From positions 1-44,306 of the forward strand of contig JBCBSS010000051.1 of assembly GCA_039819065.1 (NCBI GenBank): a stretch of DNA of 44,306 nt. Reading direction: 5' to 3'. A program made the translations under genes and the position numbers. The first letter of the stretch is position 1; the number at the start of each line of letters is the position of its first letter. The notes beneath the pieces are model-generated. The model was not told the DNA's origin. It did not search any database and was given only the letters and a program-made list of their open reading frames with translations. Positions 25,584-34,435 of the stretch are shown in pieces. The stretch is from JBCBSS01 sp039819065. Lineage in GTDB: Bacteria; Bacteroidota; Bacteroidia; Cytophagales; Cyclobacteriaceae.

Positions 25584-26090
25584 ATGATATCCAAAATCAA
25601 GTCAATCCTTATTTTCATCGGCCTGTCTTTGATGGCCGTAGTTTATTCTTCCTGTGATAGTCAGCGAATCTTTGAGCAGAATATCGACCTAAAGCAAAGG
25701 TTTTGGGCGAAAGACTCTATCGCCCGATTTGATTTCCGTATTGATGATATTTCCAGCCGGTACAATATCTACTACAACGTGCGGAATACAAACACCTATC
25801 CAAATCATAACCTTTACATCACTTATTATCTTGAAGATTCCACTGGCAACATCCTTAAAAAAGAGCTGAACAATCAGCAGCTTTTTCATCCTAAAACTGG
25901 GAAACCATTCGGGAGAAGTGGCTTGGGAGATATTTATGATCACCAGTTTCTCCTACTCGAAAACTATCAATTCAGCAAGCGAGGGTTATACCATATGAAA
26001 TTAGAACATTTCATGAGGTATGACACACTCCCCGAAGTTGTCTCTCTTGGTATTCGAGTGGAAAAATCTGAACAACCAGACCAGAAATGA
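25584..26090 (+). CDS. gldH: Gliding-motility lipoprotein GldH
   Basis: A 168-residue lipoprotein related to GldH, required for gliding in Flavobacterium (family knowledge). The signal peptide ends in the lipobox VYSSC with lipidated Cys24. The mature part begins with the GldH-like RIFEQNIDLKQRFW and contains IYYNVRNTNTYPNHNLYITY and FGRSGLGDIYDHQFLLL, which match the family pattern. Its place directly after the PSP1 gene, as in other Bacteroidota, strengthens the call. It is probably co-transcribed with ricT (20 bases apart). Presence of one gld gene does not by itself prove gliding or a complete type IX machinery. Confidence 0.85.
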   Translation: MISKIKSILIFIGLSLMAVVYSSCDSQRIFEQNIDLKQRFWAKDSIARFDFRIDDISSRYNIYYNVRNTNTYPNHNLYITYYLEDSTGNILKKELNNQQLFHPKTGKPFGRSGLGDIYDHQFLLLENYQFSKRGLYHMKLEHFMRYDTLPEVVSLGIRVEKSEQPDQK

Positions 26091-26131
26091 TCAGGCACAC
26101 ACGCATAGTGGCCTCCCGATTCATGTCTTTT

Positions 26132-26162
26132 TTTGTTGATTGCTTAAGTTTGCCTAACTTTT
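26132..26162 (+). promoter_or_regulatory. Possible trkA promoter
   Basis: TTTG at 26132-26135, 19-base spacer, TAACTTTT at 26155-26162 (consensus TAnnTTTG, last base differs). The expected RNA start would fall within a base or two of the trkA ATG at 26170, so the transcript would be almost leaderless. Low confidence. Confidence 0.3.
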
Positions 26163-26169
26163 TCGAGAT

Positions 26170-27510
26170 ATGAGAATAATCATAGCTGGAGCCGGCGACG
26201 TGGGATTTCATTTAGCCAAATTATTGGCTTATGAAGAAAAGGATATCGTTCTTATTGATAGAGATAAGGAAACATTGATCGCTGCCGCCAACAATTTAGA
26301 TGTGGCCACTGTTCATGGTAATTCCACTTCATACAGCGTGTTGGAGGAAGCTGACGTGCAAAATGCCCATTTGCTCATTGCTGTTACATCTTCTGAAGAA
26401 ACCAACCTTACGACCTCGATCATAGGGAAGCATTTAGGGGCAAAGAGAACGGTTGCAAGGATTGAGAATATAGAGTACCTCCTGAGCAAGGATAAACTCG
26501 ACCTGAAAACACTCGGCATTGATGAAATCATTTCTCCTGAATCCTTAGCTGCCAAAGAGATAAAAAGGCTTCTCAAAGAAGTCGCTTTAACTGATACTTT
26601 CGATTTTGACAATGGCCGTCTGTCATTGGTAGGTGTAATGATAGACGAGGAGAGCATCCTTAATGGCAGGTCACTAATTGAGCTAGCTCACCTAAACCCT
26701 GAGCAAAACTTCTTAACGGTTGCCATCTTACGCAATAACGAGACCATAATACCACATGGTAATAACCGGTTCCAAGCCGGAGATCACGCCTACTTTATCG
26801 CGCAGCAAGACGGACTTGATAAGGTTATTGAATTGTCGGGTAAAAAGCGGGAAGACATTAAAAGGATCATGGTGTTGGGAGGTAGTAAAGTAGGGCTGCA
26901 TGCTGCTAAACGCTTAAGCAGAAAATTCAACGTCAAGCTGATTGAAAAGGACAAAGAAAAGTGCTTTGAACTGGCAGACAAACTACCTAATGTGATGGTC
27001 ATCAATGGCGATGGCAGAGATGTTGAGTTGCTTGAAGAAGAGGGGATTAGCGAAATGGATGCTTTTATCGCTGTCACTGGTAACTCTGAGACCAATATCA
27101 TTTCCTGCCTGGTAGCTAAGAATCACAACGTAAAGAAAACAGTCAGTCTGGTTGAGAATATAGATTACATCCACCTATCCCAGAACATAGGGGTAGATAC
27201 GATGATCAACAAAAAGCTTATCGCGGCTAACTTTATTTTCAGGTATATCCGAGAAGGAGATGTCATCTCACTCACCAGTATTCATGGTGTTGACGCAGAG
27301 ATTCTTGAGTTCATCGTTAAGGCTGAGTCTAAAATCACTAAGAAGGAAATTAAAGACCTCGAATTCCCTACAACCGCCATCATTGGTGGTGTTGTGCGCA
27401 AAGGTATAGGGTATACTGCCATGGGTAATTTTCAAATCCGCCCAAAGGATCGTGTCGTAGTGCTTTGCAGACCTGATTGTATTCACAAAGTGGAATCATT
27501 CTTTAAATGA
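26170..27510 (+). CDS. trkA: Trk potassium uptake regulatory subunit TrkA
   Basis: Cytoplasmic NAD-binding subunit that gates the TrkH potassium channel. It is 446 residues with two RCK modules. The first opens with AGAGDVGFHLAKLL (residues 5-18) and the second with VLGGSKVGLHAAKRL (about 236-250); each is followed by a C-terminal TrkA_C ligand domain. ERxx-like basic contacts such as LIEKDKEKCFE follow in the second Rossmann half. Its last four bases ATGA also start trkH, giving translational coupling to its membrane partner. The start is MRIIIAGAGD, the usual N-terminus. Confidence 0.95.
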   Translation: MRIIIAGAGDVGFHLAKLLAYEEKDIVLIDRDKETLIAAANNLDVATVHGNSTSYSVLEEADVQNAHLLIAVTSSEETNLTTSIIGKHLGAKRTVARIENIEYLLSKDKLDLKTLGIDEIISPESLAAKEIKRLLKEVALTDTFDFDNGRLSLVGVMIDEESILNGRSLIELAHLNPEQNFLTVAILRNNETIIPHGNNRFQAGDHAYFIAQQDGLDKVIELSGKKREDIKRIMVLGGSKVGLHAAKRLSRKFNVKLIEKDKEKCFELADKLPNVMVINGDGRDVELLEEEGISEMDAFIAVTGNSETNIISCLVAKNHNVKKTVSLVENIDYIHLSQNIGVDTMINKKLIAANFIFRYIREGDVISLTSIHGVDAEILEFIVKAESKITKKEIKDLEFPTTAIIGGVVRKGIGYTAMGNFQIRPKDRVVVLCRPDCIHKVESFFK

Positions 27511-28961
27511 GGCTCAACTTCAGGATCATCTTAAGCATTCTTGGTCTACTGCTCCTGATCAATGGAGGCTTTATGTTCCTCTGTCTTCCTTTCAGCTTCT
27601 ATTATGGCCAGGATTGGCTCGGTATTCTTCTGGCCGGAGTAATTACGGCTGGAGTCGGTGCCGGTGTTTGGTATTTTTTTAAAAACACTGAAAATAAGGA
27701 GTTAAAAAAGAGAGATGGTTATCTCATTGTGACGTTGGGATGGCTAATCATGTCATTCTTCGGTACCCTCCCCTACCTGCTTACAGGTTCAATCGATAGT
27801 TTCACCAGTGCCTTTTTCGAAACAATTTCTGGCTATACAACGACCGGTGCTTCTATTCTCAATGATATTGAAGGTCTGCCTAAACCAATCCTCTTTTGGA
27901 GAAGCCTAACCCAATGGATCGGTGGTATGGGAATCATTGTACTCACCGTCGCTATATTGCCAATTTTGGGTATTGGAGGTATGCAGTTATTTGTTGCAGA
28001 GGCTCCGGGAATTTCACCTGATAAGCTCAAACCTAGGATTAAAGACACGGCCAAACGATTGTGGCTAATCTATCTAGGCCTGACATTGCTTGAGGCCATA
28101 CTGCTCATGCTGGGAGGAATGTCTTTCTTCGATGCCATTAATCATGCACTGACTACAATGGCGACAGGCGGTTTTTCCACCAAACAGGATAGCGTAGCTC
28201 ACTACACATCTCCTTTTATTCAGTATGTAATCATTTTCTTCATGTTCCTGGCTGGAACCAATTTTACCATCACCTATTTCATGCTCAAGGGGAGATTTAA
28301 GAAGATCTGGAATAACGAAGAATACAGAACATATGTTTACCTGACATTGGTATTTGCTCTGCTTATATCCTTCATTGTCTTTTCAGAAGACTGGAAAGGC
28401 TTCGAGCAATCATTTAGAGATTCGCTTTTTCAAGTAGTATCTATTATCACGACCACTGGTTTTGTTACGGCCGATTATACCGCTTGGACACCATTCTTGA
28501 GTGTGCTATTCTTTTTGTTCATGTTTGTTGGTGCCTCTGCGGGCTCTACAGCAGGAGGAGTAAAAATCGTAAGGCATATCATTCTTTCTAAGAATAGCAT
28601 TCTGGAAATGAAGAGACAGCTTCATCCGTCTGCAGTAATGCCGGTAAGGCTTAACGGAAAGGCCGTACAGAGAGACATTACGTTTAATGTACTCGCATTC
28701 ATGATGCTGTACTTTTTCATCTTTGCTTTAGGCTCTATACTGGTTTCAATGACCGGAGTAGATTTCATGACTGCCATAGGGGCAACTGCTACCTGCCTTG
28801 GCAACATTGGGCCAGGATTCGGGTCAGTAGGACCAGTTGATAACTTCGCTCACGTTTCACCTATCGGGAAATGGCTGCTTTCTTTTCTGATGCTACTGGG
28901 AAGGCTGGAGCTATTTACAGTACTCATTCTATTCACTAGCTATTACTGGAAGCGGGTTTAG
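27507..28961 (+). CDS. trkH: Trk-type potassium uptake channel TrkH
   Basis: Membrane pore of the Trk system, 484 residues, with four P-loop repeats. The selectivity-filter segments are TTTGAS (111-116), ATGGFST, TTTGFVT and CLGNIGPGF. The conserved GASAGSTAGGVKIVRH lies in the third repeat region. The gene starts inside the trkA stop (ATGA), so the two proteins are made together. It is convergent with secDF across 173 bases that contain the secDF terminator and no other gene. Confidence 0.95.
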   Translation: MRLNFRIILSILGLLLLINGGFMFLCLPFSFYYGQDWLGILLAGVITAGVGAGVWYFFKNTENKELKKRDGYLIVTLGWLIMSFFGTLPYLLTGSIDSFTSAFFETISGYTTTGASILNDIEGLPKPILFWRSLTQWIGGMGIIVLTVAILPILGIGGMQLFVAEAPGISPDKLKPRIKDTAKRLWLIYLGLTLLEAILLMLGGMSFFDAINHALTTMATGGFSTKQDSVAHYTSPFIQYVIIFFMFLAGTNFTITYFMLKGRFKKIWNNEEYRTYVYLTLVFALLISFIVFSEDWKGFEQSFRDSLFQVVSIITTTGFVTADYTAWTPFLSVLFFLFMFVGASAGSTAGGVKIVRHIILSKNSILEMKRQLHPSAVMPVRLNGKAVQRDITFNVLAFMMLYFFIFALGSILVSMTGVDFMTAIGATATCLGNIGPGFGSVGPVDNFAHVSPIGKWLLSFLMLLGRLELFTVLILFTSYYWKRV

Positions 28962-29070
28962 TCACTGTCTTACGCTGCGAACCTTCACTCTTTAGCGTAT
29001 CTCCTTAGCGCACTAATTAGCCAATTTCTATATCAGAAAATTTTTATTTAAAGGCTGGAAGATCCGTAGC

Positions 29071-29104
29071 TCAAAAAAGAAAGGCTGCCCAAGAGGACAG
29101 CCTT
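29071..29104 (-). terminator. Rho-independent terminator of the secDF operon
   Basis: On the minus strand a 10-bp stem (29104-29095 pairing with 29090-29081, one G-U pair, 4-base loop) is followed by a run of U (29080-29072). It lies 31 bases after the secDF stop, so it should end the leftward operon. It is the clearest terminator in the window. Confidence 0.85.
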
Positions 29105-29134
29105 CCATTAAATTCTTATTCTACCTTTAAAAGG

Positions 29135-32100
29135 TTATGCAGTGGCGGTTGCTGGAGTTCCAGTGCTCCCCACAGGCTTTTTGGTATCAAGATCAACCAC
29201 AACAGGTGACGCGATGAATACTGAAGAGTAAGTACCTACTAGCACACCAATAAGTAGAGAGAATGAAAATCCTCTCAACACTTCTCCTCCGAATATGAAT
29301 AGTACCAATACCACTATTAGGGTGGTAGCAGAAGTAATCATAGTTCTATTCAGTGTACTATTGATTGCTTTATTGAATATCTCCTCTCTATCGGTCTTCG
29401 TACCGAGCTTAAGGAACTCACGTATTCTATCAAACACGATCACCGTATCATTAATTGAGTAACCGATAATGGTTAGCATCGCCGCTATGAATACCTGATC
29501 TACTTCTAGTGTCATGCCAAGCGCCGTAGCAATGGCATATGCAGAGAGTACAACCAATGTATCATGGAATAGGGCGATGATCGCTCCCAAACCAAATTGC
29601 CATTTCCTGAACCTCACTACAATGTAGAAGAATATAACAATCAGCGAGAAGACAATAGAACGATAGGACGCACTCTTGATGTCATCGGCAATCGTCTCTC
29701 CTACTTTACTTGAGCTGGAAATAGTGAAGTGCTCGCCATCCAATCTGGATTCATCCTGAACATAGTCTTTCCCGGTAGTTCCTTTTATACCGGCAATCAG
29801 TGCGGTTCGAACCAATGAATCAGCCTCATTACTTTCATCATCAACCAGATATGTTGTAGTCACCTCTACAGCGTAATTACCATTATAGTTCTTAGCTGTA
29901 ACGCCTGACTTATCAAAACTGTCAGCAAGCCCTACTTTGATATCTGAAGCAACAACCGGCTCGTTAAACGTAACTACGTAAGATCTACCTCCTTTGAAGT
30001 CCACTCCCAGGTTTAAGCCATTAGTAAGTGTTACTGTAACGCCAAGAGCAATGAAAATGACAGAAGCGATGTAAGCCACTCTCCTTTTGCCCATGAAGTT
30101 GATACCTACACTAGAAAGTAGCCCCTTAGAAAGTGGTGTTTTGAAAGAAAGCTTGCTTTCGTCTCCTTTTCGAACCAAGAAATCTACGATCACCCTCGTG
30201 ATATAAACCGCTGAGAAGAATGAACAGGCAATACCAATGATCAAAGTAATGGCAAAACCTTTAACTGGACCTTGCCCCATGGTATAAAGAATTACAGCGG
30301 TCAAGAAGGTAGTTACGTTCGCATCAACAATGGAACTAAATGCCTTATCATACCCTCTTTTGATGGCCTCTCTCAGGGCAATTCCTTCACGCATTTCCTC
30401 CCGTATACGTTCGAATATCAGTACGTTGGCATCAATCGACATACCAATGGTCAGTACTATACCGGCAGCTCCTGGTAATGTCAGGGCTGCATTTAACTGG
30501 GCTAGAATCCCCAGAATGAAGAAGATGTTGAAAAGCAATGCGACATTCGCCACAAAACCACCTTTTGCATAGTAGGCGATCATGAATAACACCACAATGA
30601 TTAGACCTGCTAAGATGGAACGAATACCTTGCTGTTGTGCTTTTTCACCAAGTGTTGGCCCGATAACCGCTTCTTCAACAATTCTGGTTGGTGCTGGCAG
30701 GGTACCCGCCTTAAGGATATTGGCCAAATCTTTTGCCTCTTCCAAGGTGAAGTTACCGGTAATGGTAGAGCTACCATTCGGGATCTCATTTTGTACTGTA
30801 GGCGCAGAATACACGTAGTTATCAAGTACAATAGCGATTCTTCTGTCTATGTTTTTTGCCGTAAGCTTCCTCCACTCTCTTGCACCCTTGGCATTCATTT
30901 GCATGCTAACGGCTGGCTTAGTAGTCTGAGGGTCAAGTATGTTACGTGCATCAGTAACTACTTCACCTGTCAACGGCGCTCTTTGACCTCTACCAGTTTT
31001 TACAAAGTACAAATACAGGATTTCGTCATCTGTTCCCTCAGGTGTCTCGGGCTTAACAGACCAGACATACTTGATGGTCCTAGGAATGAGGTTCTGGATA
31101 TCTTTTCTTCTAAGAATTCTACTGATTTCGGTGGTATCCCTTACATCATAAGCCAGACCAAGTCCTGCTCCTCTTTGTAAACCTCTCATTAATGGAGTAT
31201 CGAAAGCATTGAAGCTTGAATCGATTTCATTGGTATTTGTTGAATCTTCCAGTTGATCAGCCAATGAGTTACCAAGCGAATCAACAGCGGTTGAGTCCGT
31301 CTCATCTTCCGTAGAAAGTAATTCGTTTAGATTACCTGCTTGTACAGCATCGCCTTCTACAGTGGATGTAGAATCTGAATTTGCGCTCAGCTCAAGCGCC
31401 CTGTTGGCATTGTTTTCCTTAACCAGGACATCATTAATCGCCTGAATTGAAGCCGAGATTTCTGCAAATTCTGCTACTTCCCAGAATTCTAATTTAGCAA
31501 CGCCTTGGAGTAATTTTCTTACACGTTCTGGGTTATCAGCACCTGGTATTTCCACCTGTATTCTACCAGTTCCTTGTAGCCTTTGAATATTCGGTTGTGA
31601 AGTACCAAAACGGTCTATCCTGGTTCTGAGGATATTAAAAGATCGGTCAATGGCATCCTCAATTTCCTCATTGATAACACTCATGATCTCATCATTGCTT
31701 GAATCCACGCTGAATCGATCTTTGTTAGCCGCACTGATGAAGATGGGTGCTAATTGTCCATTCGAACTGATATCTTGCCATGCTCCATAGAACAGATCAC
31801 TGAAAGAAGCTTCGCTATCTTTTTGCATCTCCTTGGCTTTCTCGATGGCAGCCAGGAAATTAGGATCTTGACTATCACCGCTTAAGCCTTTTAGTATTTC
31901 AATCGGAGATACTTCAAGCGTTACGTGCATTCCACCCTGAAGGTCAAGACCAAGATTAAGCTCGGTATCTTTAATTTCCTTGTACGAATAATCTTTTCCT
32001 AAAAAAGAGCGTGTGGGTATGTTCCAAACCGAATCAAGGTAAGACTGCTTCTTTGAAAGGCTAAGGTTTCCTCCCTGATCTGTCGCAAATTCAACTGCCT

Positions 32101-32200
32101 CTTTCTGAACACCTCGTGATACGAAAGTGAAAGACAGGTAGTATACGCACAATAAAGTAATGATAATCGTGAGTACAACTACTACTCCTTTGTTTTTCAT
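29135..32200 (-). CDS. secDF: Fused protein translocase subunit SecDF
   Basis: Proton-driven membrane accessory of the Sec translocase, with SecD and SecF fused in one 1021-residue chain as usual in Bacteroidota. The SecD hallmark LNLGLDLQGGMHV is at 81-93; the TM motif GMSIDANVLIFERIREEM is at 586-603. The SecF half has LGVDFKGGRSYVV at 731-743 and later SINDTVIVFDRIREF. In the P1 periplasmic domain, residues about 270-335 are a low-complexity stretch rich in Ser, Thr, Asp, Glu and Asn. It is the last gene of the leftward operon and is preceded by the small unknown gene at 32306. Confidence 0.96.
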   Translation of the reverse strand: MKNKGVVVVLTIIITLLCVYYLSFTFVSRGVQKEAVEFATDQGGNLSLSKKQSYLDSVWNIPTRSFLGKDYSYKEIKDTELNLGLDLQGGMHVTLEVSPIEILKGLSGDSQDPNFLAAIEKAKEMQKDSEASFSDLFYGAWQDISSNGQLAPIFISAANKDRFSVDSSNDEIMSVINEEIEDAIDRSFNILRTRIDRFGTSQPNIQRLQGTGRIQVEIPGADNPERVRKLLQGVAKLEFWEVAEFAEISASIQAINDVLVKENNANRALELSANSDSTSTVEGDAVQAGNLNELLSTEDETDSTAVDSLGNSLADQLEDSTNTNEIDSSFNAFDTPLMRGLQRGAGLGLAYDVRDTTEISRILRRKDIQNLIPRTIKYVWSVKPETPEGTDDEILYLYFVKTGRGQRAPLTGEVVTDARNILDPQTTKPAVSMQMNAKGAREWRKLTAKNIDRRIAIVLDNYVYSAPTVQNEIPNGSSTITGNFTLEEAKDLANILKAGTLPAPTRIVEEAVIGPTLGEKAQQQGIRSILAGLIIVVLFMIAYYAKGGFVANVALLFNIFFILGILAQLNAALTLPGAAGIVLTIGMSIDANVLIFERIREEMREGIALREAIKRGYDKAFSSIVDANVTTFLTAVILYTMGQGPVKGFAITLIIGIACSFFSAVYITRVIVDFLVRKGDESKLSFKTPLSKGLLSSVGINFMGKRRVAYIASVIFIALGVTVTLTNGLNLGVDFKGGRSYVVTFNEPVVASDIKVGLADSFDKSGVTAKNYNGNYAVEVTTTYLVDDESNEADSLVRTALIAGIKGTTGKDYVQDESRLDGEHFTISSSSKVGETIADDIKSASYRSIVFSLIVIFFYIVVRFRKWQFGLGAIIALFHDTLVVLSAYAIATALGMTLEVDQVFIAAMLTIIGYSINDTVIVFDRIREFLKLGTKTDREEIFNKAINSTLNRTMITSATTLIVVLVLFIFGGEVLRGFSFSLLIGVLVGTYSSVFIASPVVVDLDTKKPVGSTGTPATATA

Positions 32201-32305
32201 TTGATTTAATATTTATGTTTTAATTGTTTAAAATTGGAGTGGACGTACCAATAAGGCCAATAAGCTTAAGTGGTGTGTCCGTATAATGAATGTGAAGGGT
32301 TTGCC

Positions 32306-32686
32306 CTAGGGTGCGTTGGGCGAAATGATCTGTCTGAACAAGACTTTAAAGTATCGACTTAGTTTGAGGTGTGGCACCTCGGATGAGCTAGTTTTAACCT
32401 CATCTTTATCTAATGCGAAATTGCTGTGAAAATACTGGTCACTTGAAACTACCAGTTGATTAACCGATGATGAGATGACATCATAAGCTGCTTTTACTAC
32501 TTCCTGATCTTGTTGCTCTTGTCCGTCATCATCTGCTTGAGACTGGTGAGCAGCATTTACTTCTTGGTCGTGATCGGGAAATTGTACAGAATAGACCTGA
32601 CCAAAGGAAACAAACAGGGCGGCGATTAGACCGAGCAAAAGCATGGCTGCTTTTTTCTTGCTTTGTATGTCTTTGATCAGTTTCAT
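32306..32686 (-). CDS. Small single-span membrane protein, unknown
   Basis: About 126 residues from the ATG at 32686 (MKLIKDIQSKKKAAMLLLG); an ATG at 32698 would add four. There is a positively charged N-terminus, one hydrophobic segment (about residues 14-33) that could be an anchor or uncut signal, then an acidic Gln/Asp-rich stretch (ADDDGQEQQDQE) and a polar tail ending in LFRQIISPNAP. No family is recognised. It lies between udk and secDF on the same strand, 105 bases before the secDF start. Codon composition looks like that of its neighbours. It could be a small Sec-associated or envelope protein, but nothing in the sequence shows that. Confidence 0.55.
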   Translation of the reverse strand: MKLIKDIQSKKKAAMLLLGLIAALFVSFGQVYSVQFPDHDQEVNAAHQSQADDDGQEQQDQEVVKAAYDVISSSVNQLVVSSDQYFHSNFALDKDEVKTSSSEVPHLKLSRYFKVLFRQIISPNAP

Positions 32687-32724
32687 AAATAGAACCACAA
32701 AGGTAGATAAAAAACTTAATTCCC

Positions 32725-33357
32725 TTAGCTTGTGTGTTCAGATTTTAACTTTGATTGCAAAAAAGCAGTGATGACATCCAATCCTGTGTTGAAGTTTCGG
32801 TTGTTTGGGACGATTATGTCAGCTTCGTTTTTGTAGGGCTCGATGTAACGCTCATACATGGGCATTACATGTTTTTCAAACCTGTATAGTACGTCTTCCA
32901 GATCATAACCTCTTTCATTCCGATCTCTAATGATGCGCCTCTTTAGCTTGATATAAGGTTCAGTTTCAATAAATATCTTTAGATCAATGAGGTTGCGGAT
33001 TTCTTCAAAGTAGAATATAAAAAGGCCTTCTACTACCAAGATTGGAGCTGGATAGAATTCAAGTTCCCTAGGTTTTACATTTGGGTTGTTAAATGTGTAC
33101 TCAAAACGAGTGAAAGCCTCACCTGCCTTTAACCTTTCTATATCCGAGATATATTCATTCAACAAAATCGAGTCAGGCGTATCGAAATTCTTGACACCGT
33201 TTTCGTCTTCGGGCTGATCTTCCCTGTTCTTGTAATAATTATCCAATGGTAAGAGGCATAACTCTTCTTTGGAAAATTTCTTTAGTAAGTGGTCAAGGAA
33301 AAGCGTCTTACCGGAAGCACTTCCACCGGTTATACCAACTACCAACGGTTCTTGCAT
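32725..33357 (-). CDS. udk: Uridine kinase
   Basis: Phosphorylates uridine and cytidine in pyrimidine salvage. It is 210 residues. The P-loop GGSASGKT is at 11-18, LLPLDNYYKNRED supplies the nucleoside-binding Asp and Tyr residues, and IIRDRNERGYDLEDVLYRFE is the typical lid and phosphate-contact region. It lies 15 bases downstream of rdgB in the leftward operon. Substrate choice between uridine and cytidine cannot be told from sequence. The family could also include phosphoribulokinase-like enzymes, but the length and lid sequence point to uridine kinase. Confidence 0.92.
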   Translation of the reverse strand: MQEPLVVGITGGSASGKTLFLDHLLKKFSKEELCLLPLDNYYKNREDQPEDENGVKNFDTPDSILLNEYISDIERLKAGEAFTRFEYTFNNPNVKPRELEFYPAPILVVEGLFIFYFEEIRNLIDLKIFIETEPYIKLKRRIIRDRNERGYDLEDVLYRFEKHVMPMYERYIEPYKNEADIIVPNNRNFNTGLDVITAFLQSKLKSEHTS

Positions 33358-33372
33358 GCGTCAATAACTTAG

Positions 33373-33948
33373 TTAGAGGGATTTCAGATGTTCAATTAAT
33401 TGATCAATAGCTCTTCTTCTATGACTCATTTTGTTTTTTTCTTCGATAGAGATCTCAGCAAAAGTTCTGTCTAAGCCTTCAGGCATAAAAATAGGATCAT
33501 ACCCAAAACCCTGATTACCTCTTTTCTCATTTATGATGGTTCCTCTGACGATACCCTCAAATTGATTTACCTCACCATTCATGACAAGTGTAACGATCGA
33601 TTTGAATTGTGCACCCCTCTCTTCAACGCCTTCCAATTTGCTCAATAGCAGTTTGATATTGGCATCATTGTCACGTTCAGGGCCTGCATAACGGGCTGAA
33701 TAGACACCTGGTTCACCATTTAAAGCATCGACCTCCAATCCGGAATCGTCAGCGAAACAGTTGATCTTATAATGATCAAATACATATTTCGCTTTCAACA
33801 GCGAGTTGCCTTCCATGGTGTCCTCGGTCTCCTCAATCTCTTCGGAACAACCAATATCTTTCAGGCCCACCACTTCCAGTTTTCCTGAAAGCAGGGTATT
33901 AATGTCTTTGATCTTGCCTGGATTGGTTGTTGCGAAGCAAAGCTTCAT
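33373..33948 (-). CDS. rdgB: Non-canonical purine NTP pyrophosphatase (ITPase/XTPase)
   Basis: Removes ITP, dITP and XTP from the nucleotide pool. It is 191 residues. ATTNPGKIKDI at 6-16 is the family N-terminal motif. FADDSGLEVDALNGEPGVYSARYAG has catalytic Asp67-Asp68 and substrate contacts. FGYDPIFMPEG and EKNKMSHRRRA close the signature. It is co-transcribed with the FKBP genes upstream (20 bases) and udk downstream. Confidence 0.95.
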   Translation of the reverse strand: MKLCFATTNPGKIKDINTLLSGKLEVVGLKDIGCSEEIEETEDTMEGNSLLKAKYVFDHYKINCFADDSGLEVDALNGEPGVYSARYAGPERDNDANIKLLLSKLEGVEERGAQFKSIVTLVMNGEVNQFEGIVRGTIINEKRGNQGFGYDPIFMPEGLDRTFAEISIEEKNKMSHRRRAIDQLIEHLKSL

Positions 33949-33968
33949 CGCTTGATGTGTTTATAAGA

Positions 33969-34433
33969 TCAGTTGATTTCTTTGAGGGTTACGTCAAATA
34001 TCAAAATAGAATTAGGTGGAATGCCAGTTGTTCCTCCTCGACCATAAGCGAGGCCAGAAGGCAAATACAATGTTGCTGCCCCCCCCTCTCTCATCAATTG
34101 CAACCCAATTTGCCATCCTAAAATGACACCTGAAAGTGGAAATTGTATGTCTGGTGAGGCGTCAAATACATTGCCATTACTTAAAAAACGGCCTTCGTAG
34201 CTAACTCTGACATTATCGCTTATTGAAGGTTGGTCTCCCTGACCCTCGGTGGTAATCACGTAACGCAACCCTGACGGGTCGGTCTGTGCTGTTATGCTAT
34301 TATCGGCCAGGAATTGATCGATTGTCTCCTCATCTTGCTCCAACTGTTCTAAAGGGCTGAGTATTTCCTCCTCCGAACAGCCAAAAGTAAATGCTCCTAA
34401 AAGGAGCATTATCAACATACTCTTTATTCTCAT
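33969..34433 (-). CDS. FKBP-type peptidyl-prolyl isomerase lipoprotein (single domain)
   Basis: A 154-residue lipoprotein with a signal peptide ending in GCSEEE (lipidated Cys19). The Ser-Glu-Glu-Glu after the Cys resembles the Bacteroidota surface-export signal of lipoproteins (family knowledge, inference here). The FKBP domain covers about 55-154: VRVSYEGRFLSNGNVFD, then FPLSGVILGWQIGLQLM and YLPSGLAYGRGG, ending PPNSILIFDVTLKEI. The linker DEETIDQFLADNSITAQTD closely parallels one in the neighbouring larger FKBP protein, indicating tandem duplication. Two bases separate it from that gene. GldI, an FKBP lipoprotein of gliding, is related; the symbol is withheld. Confidence 0.88.
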   Translation of the reverse strand: MRIKSMLIMLLLGAFTFGCSEEEILSPLEQLEQDEETIDQFLADNSITAQTDPSGLRYVITTEGQGDQPSISDNVRVSYEGRFLSNGNVFDASPDIQFPLSGVILGWQIGLQLMREGGAATLYLPSGLAYGRGGTTGIPPNSILIFDVTLKEIN

Positions 34434-34435
34434 AC

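Noticed and set aside
30629..31180. A 183-codon open frame on the plus strand inside secDF
   Set aside because: It lies wholly antisense to the well-supported secDF, has no recognisable motif or start context, and its composition (many Cys, Arg, Leu) is that of a shadow frame.
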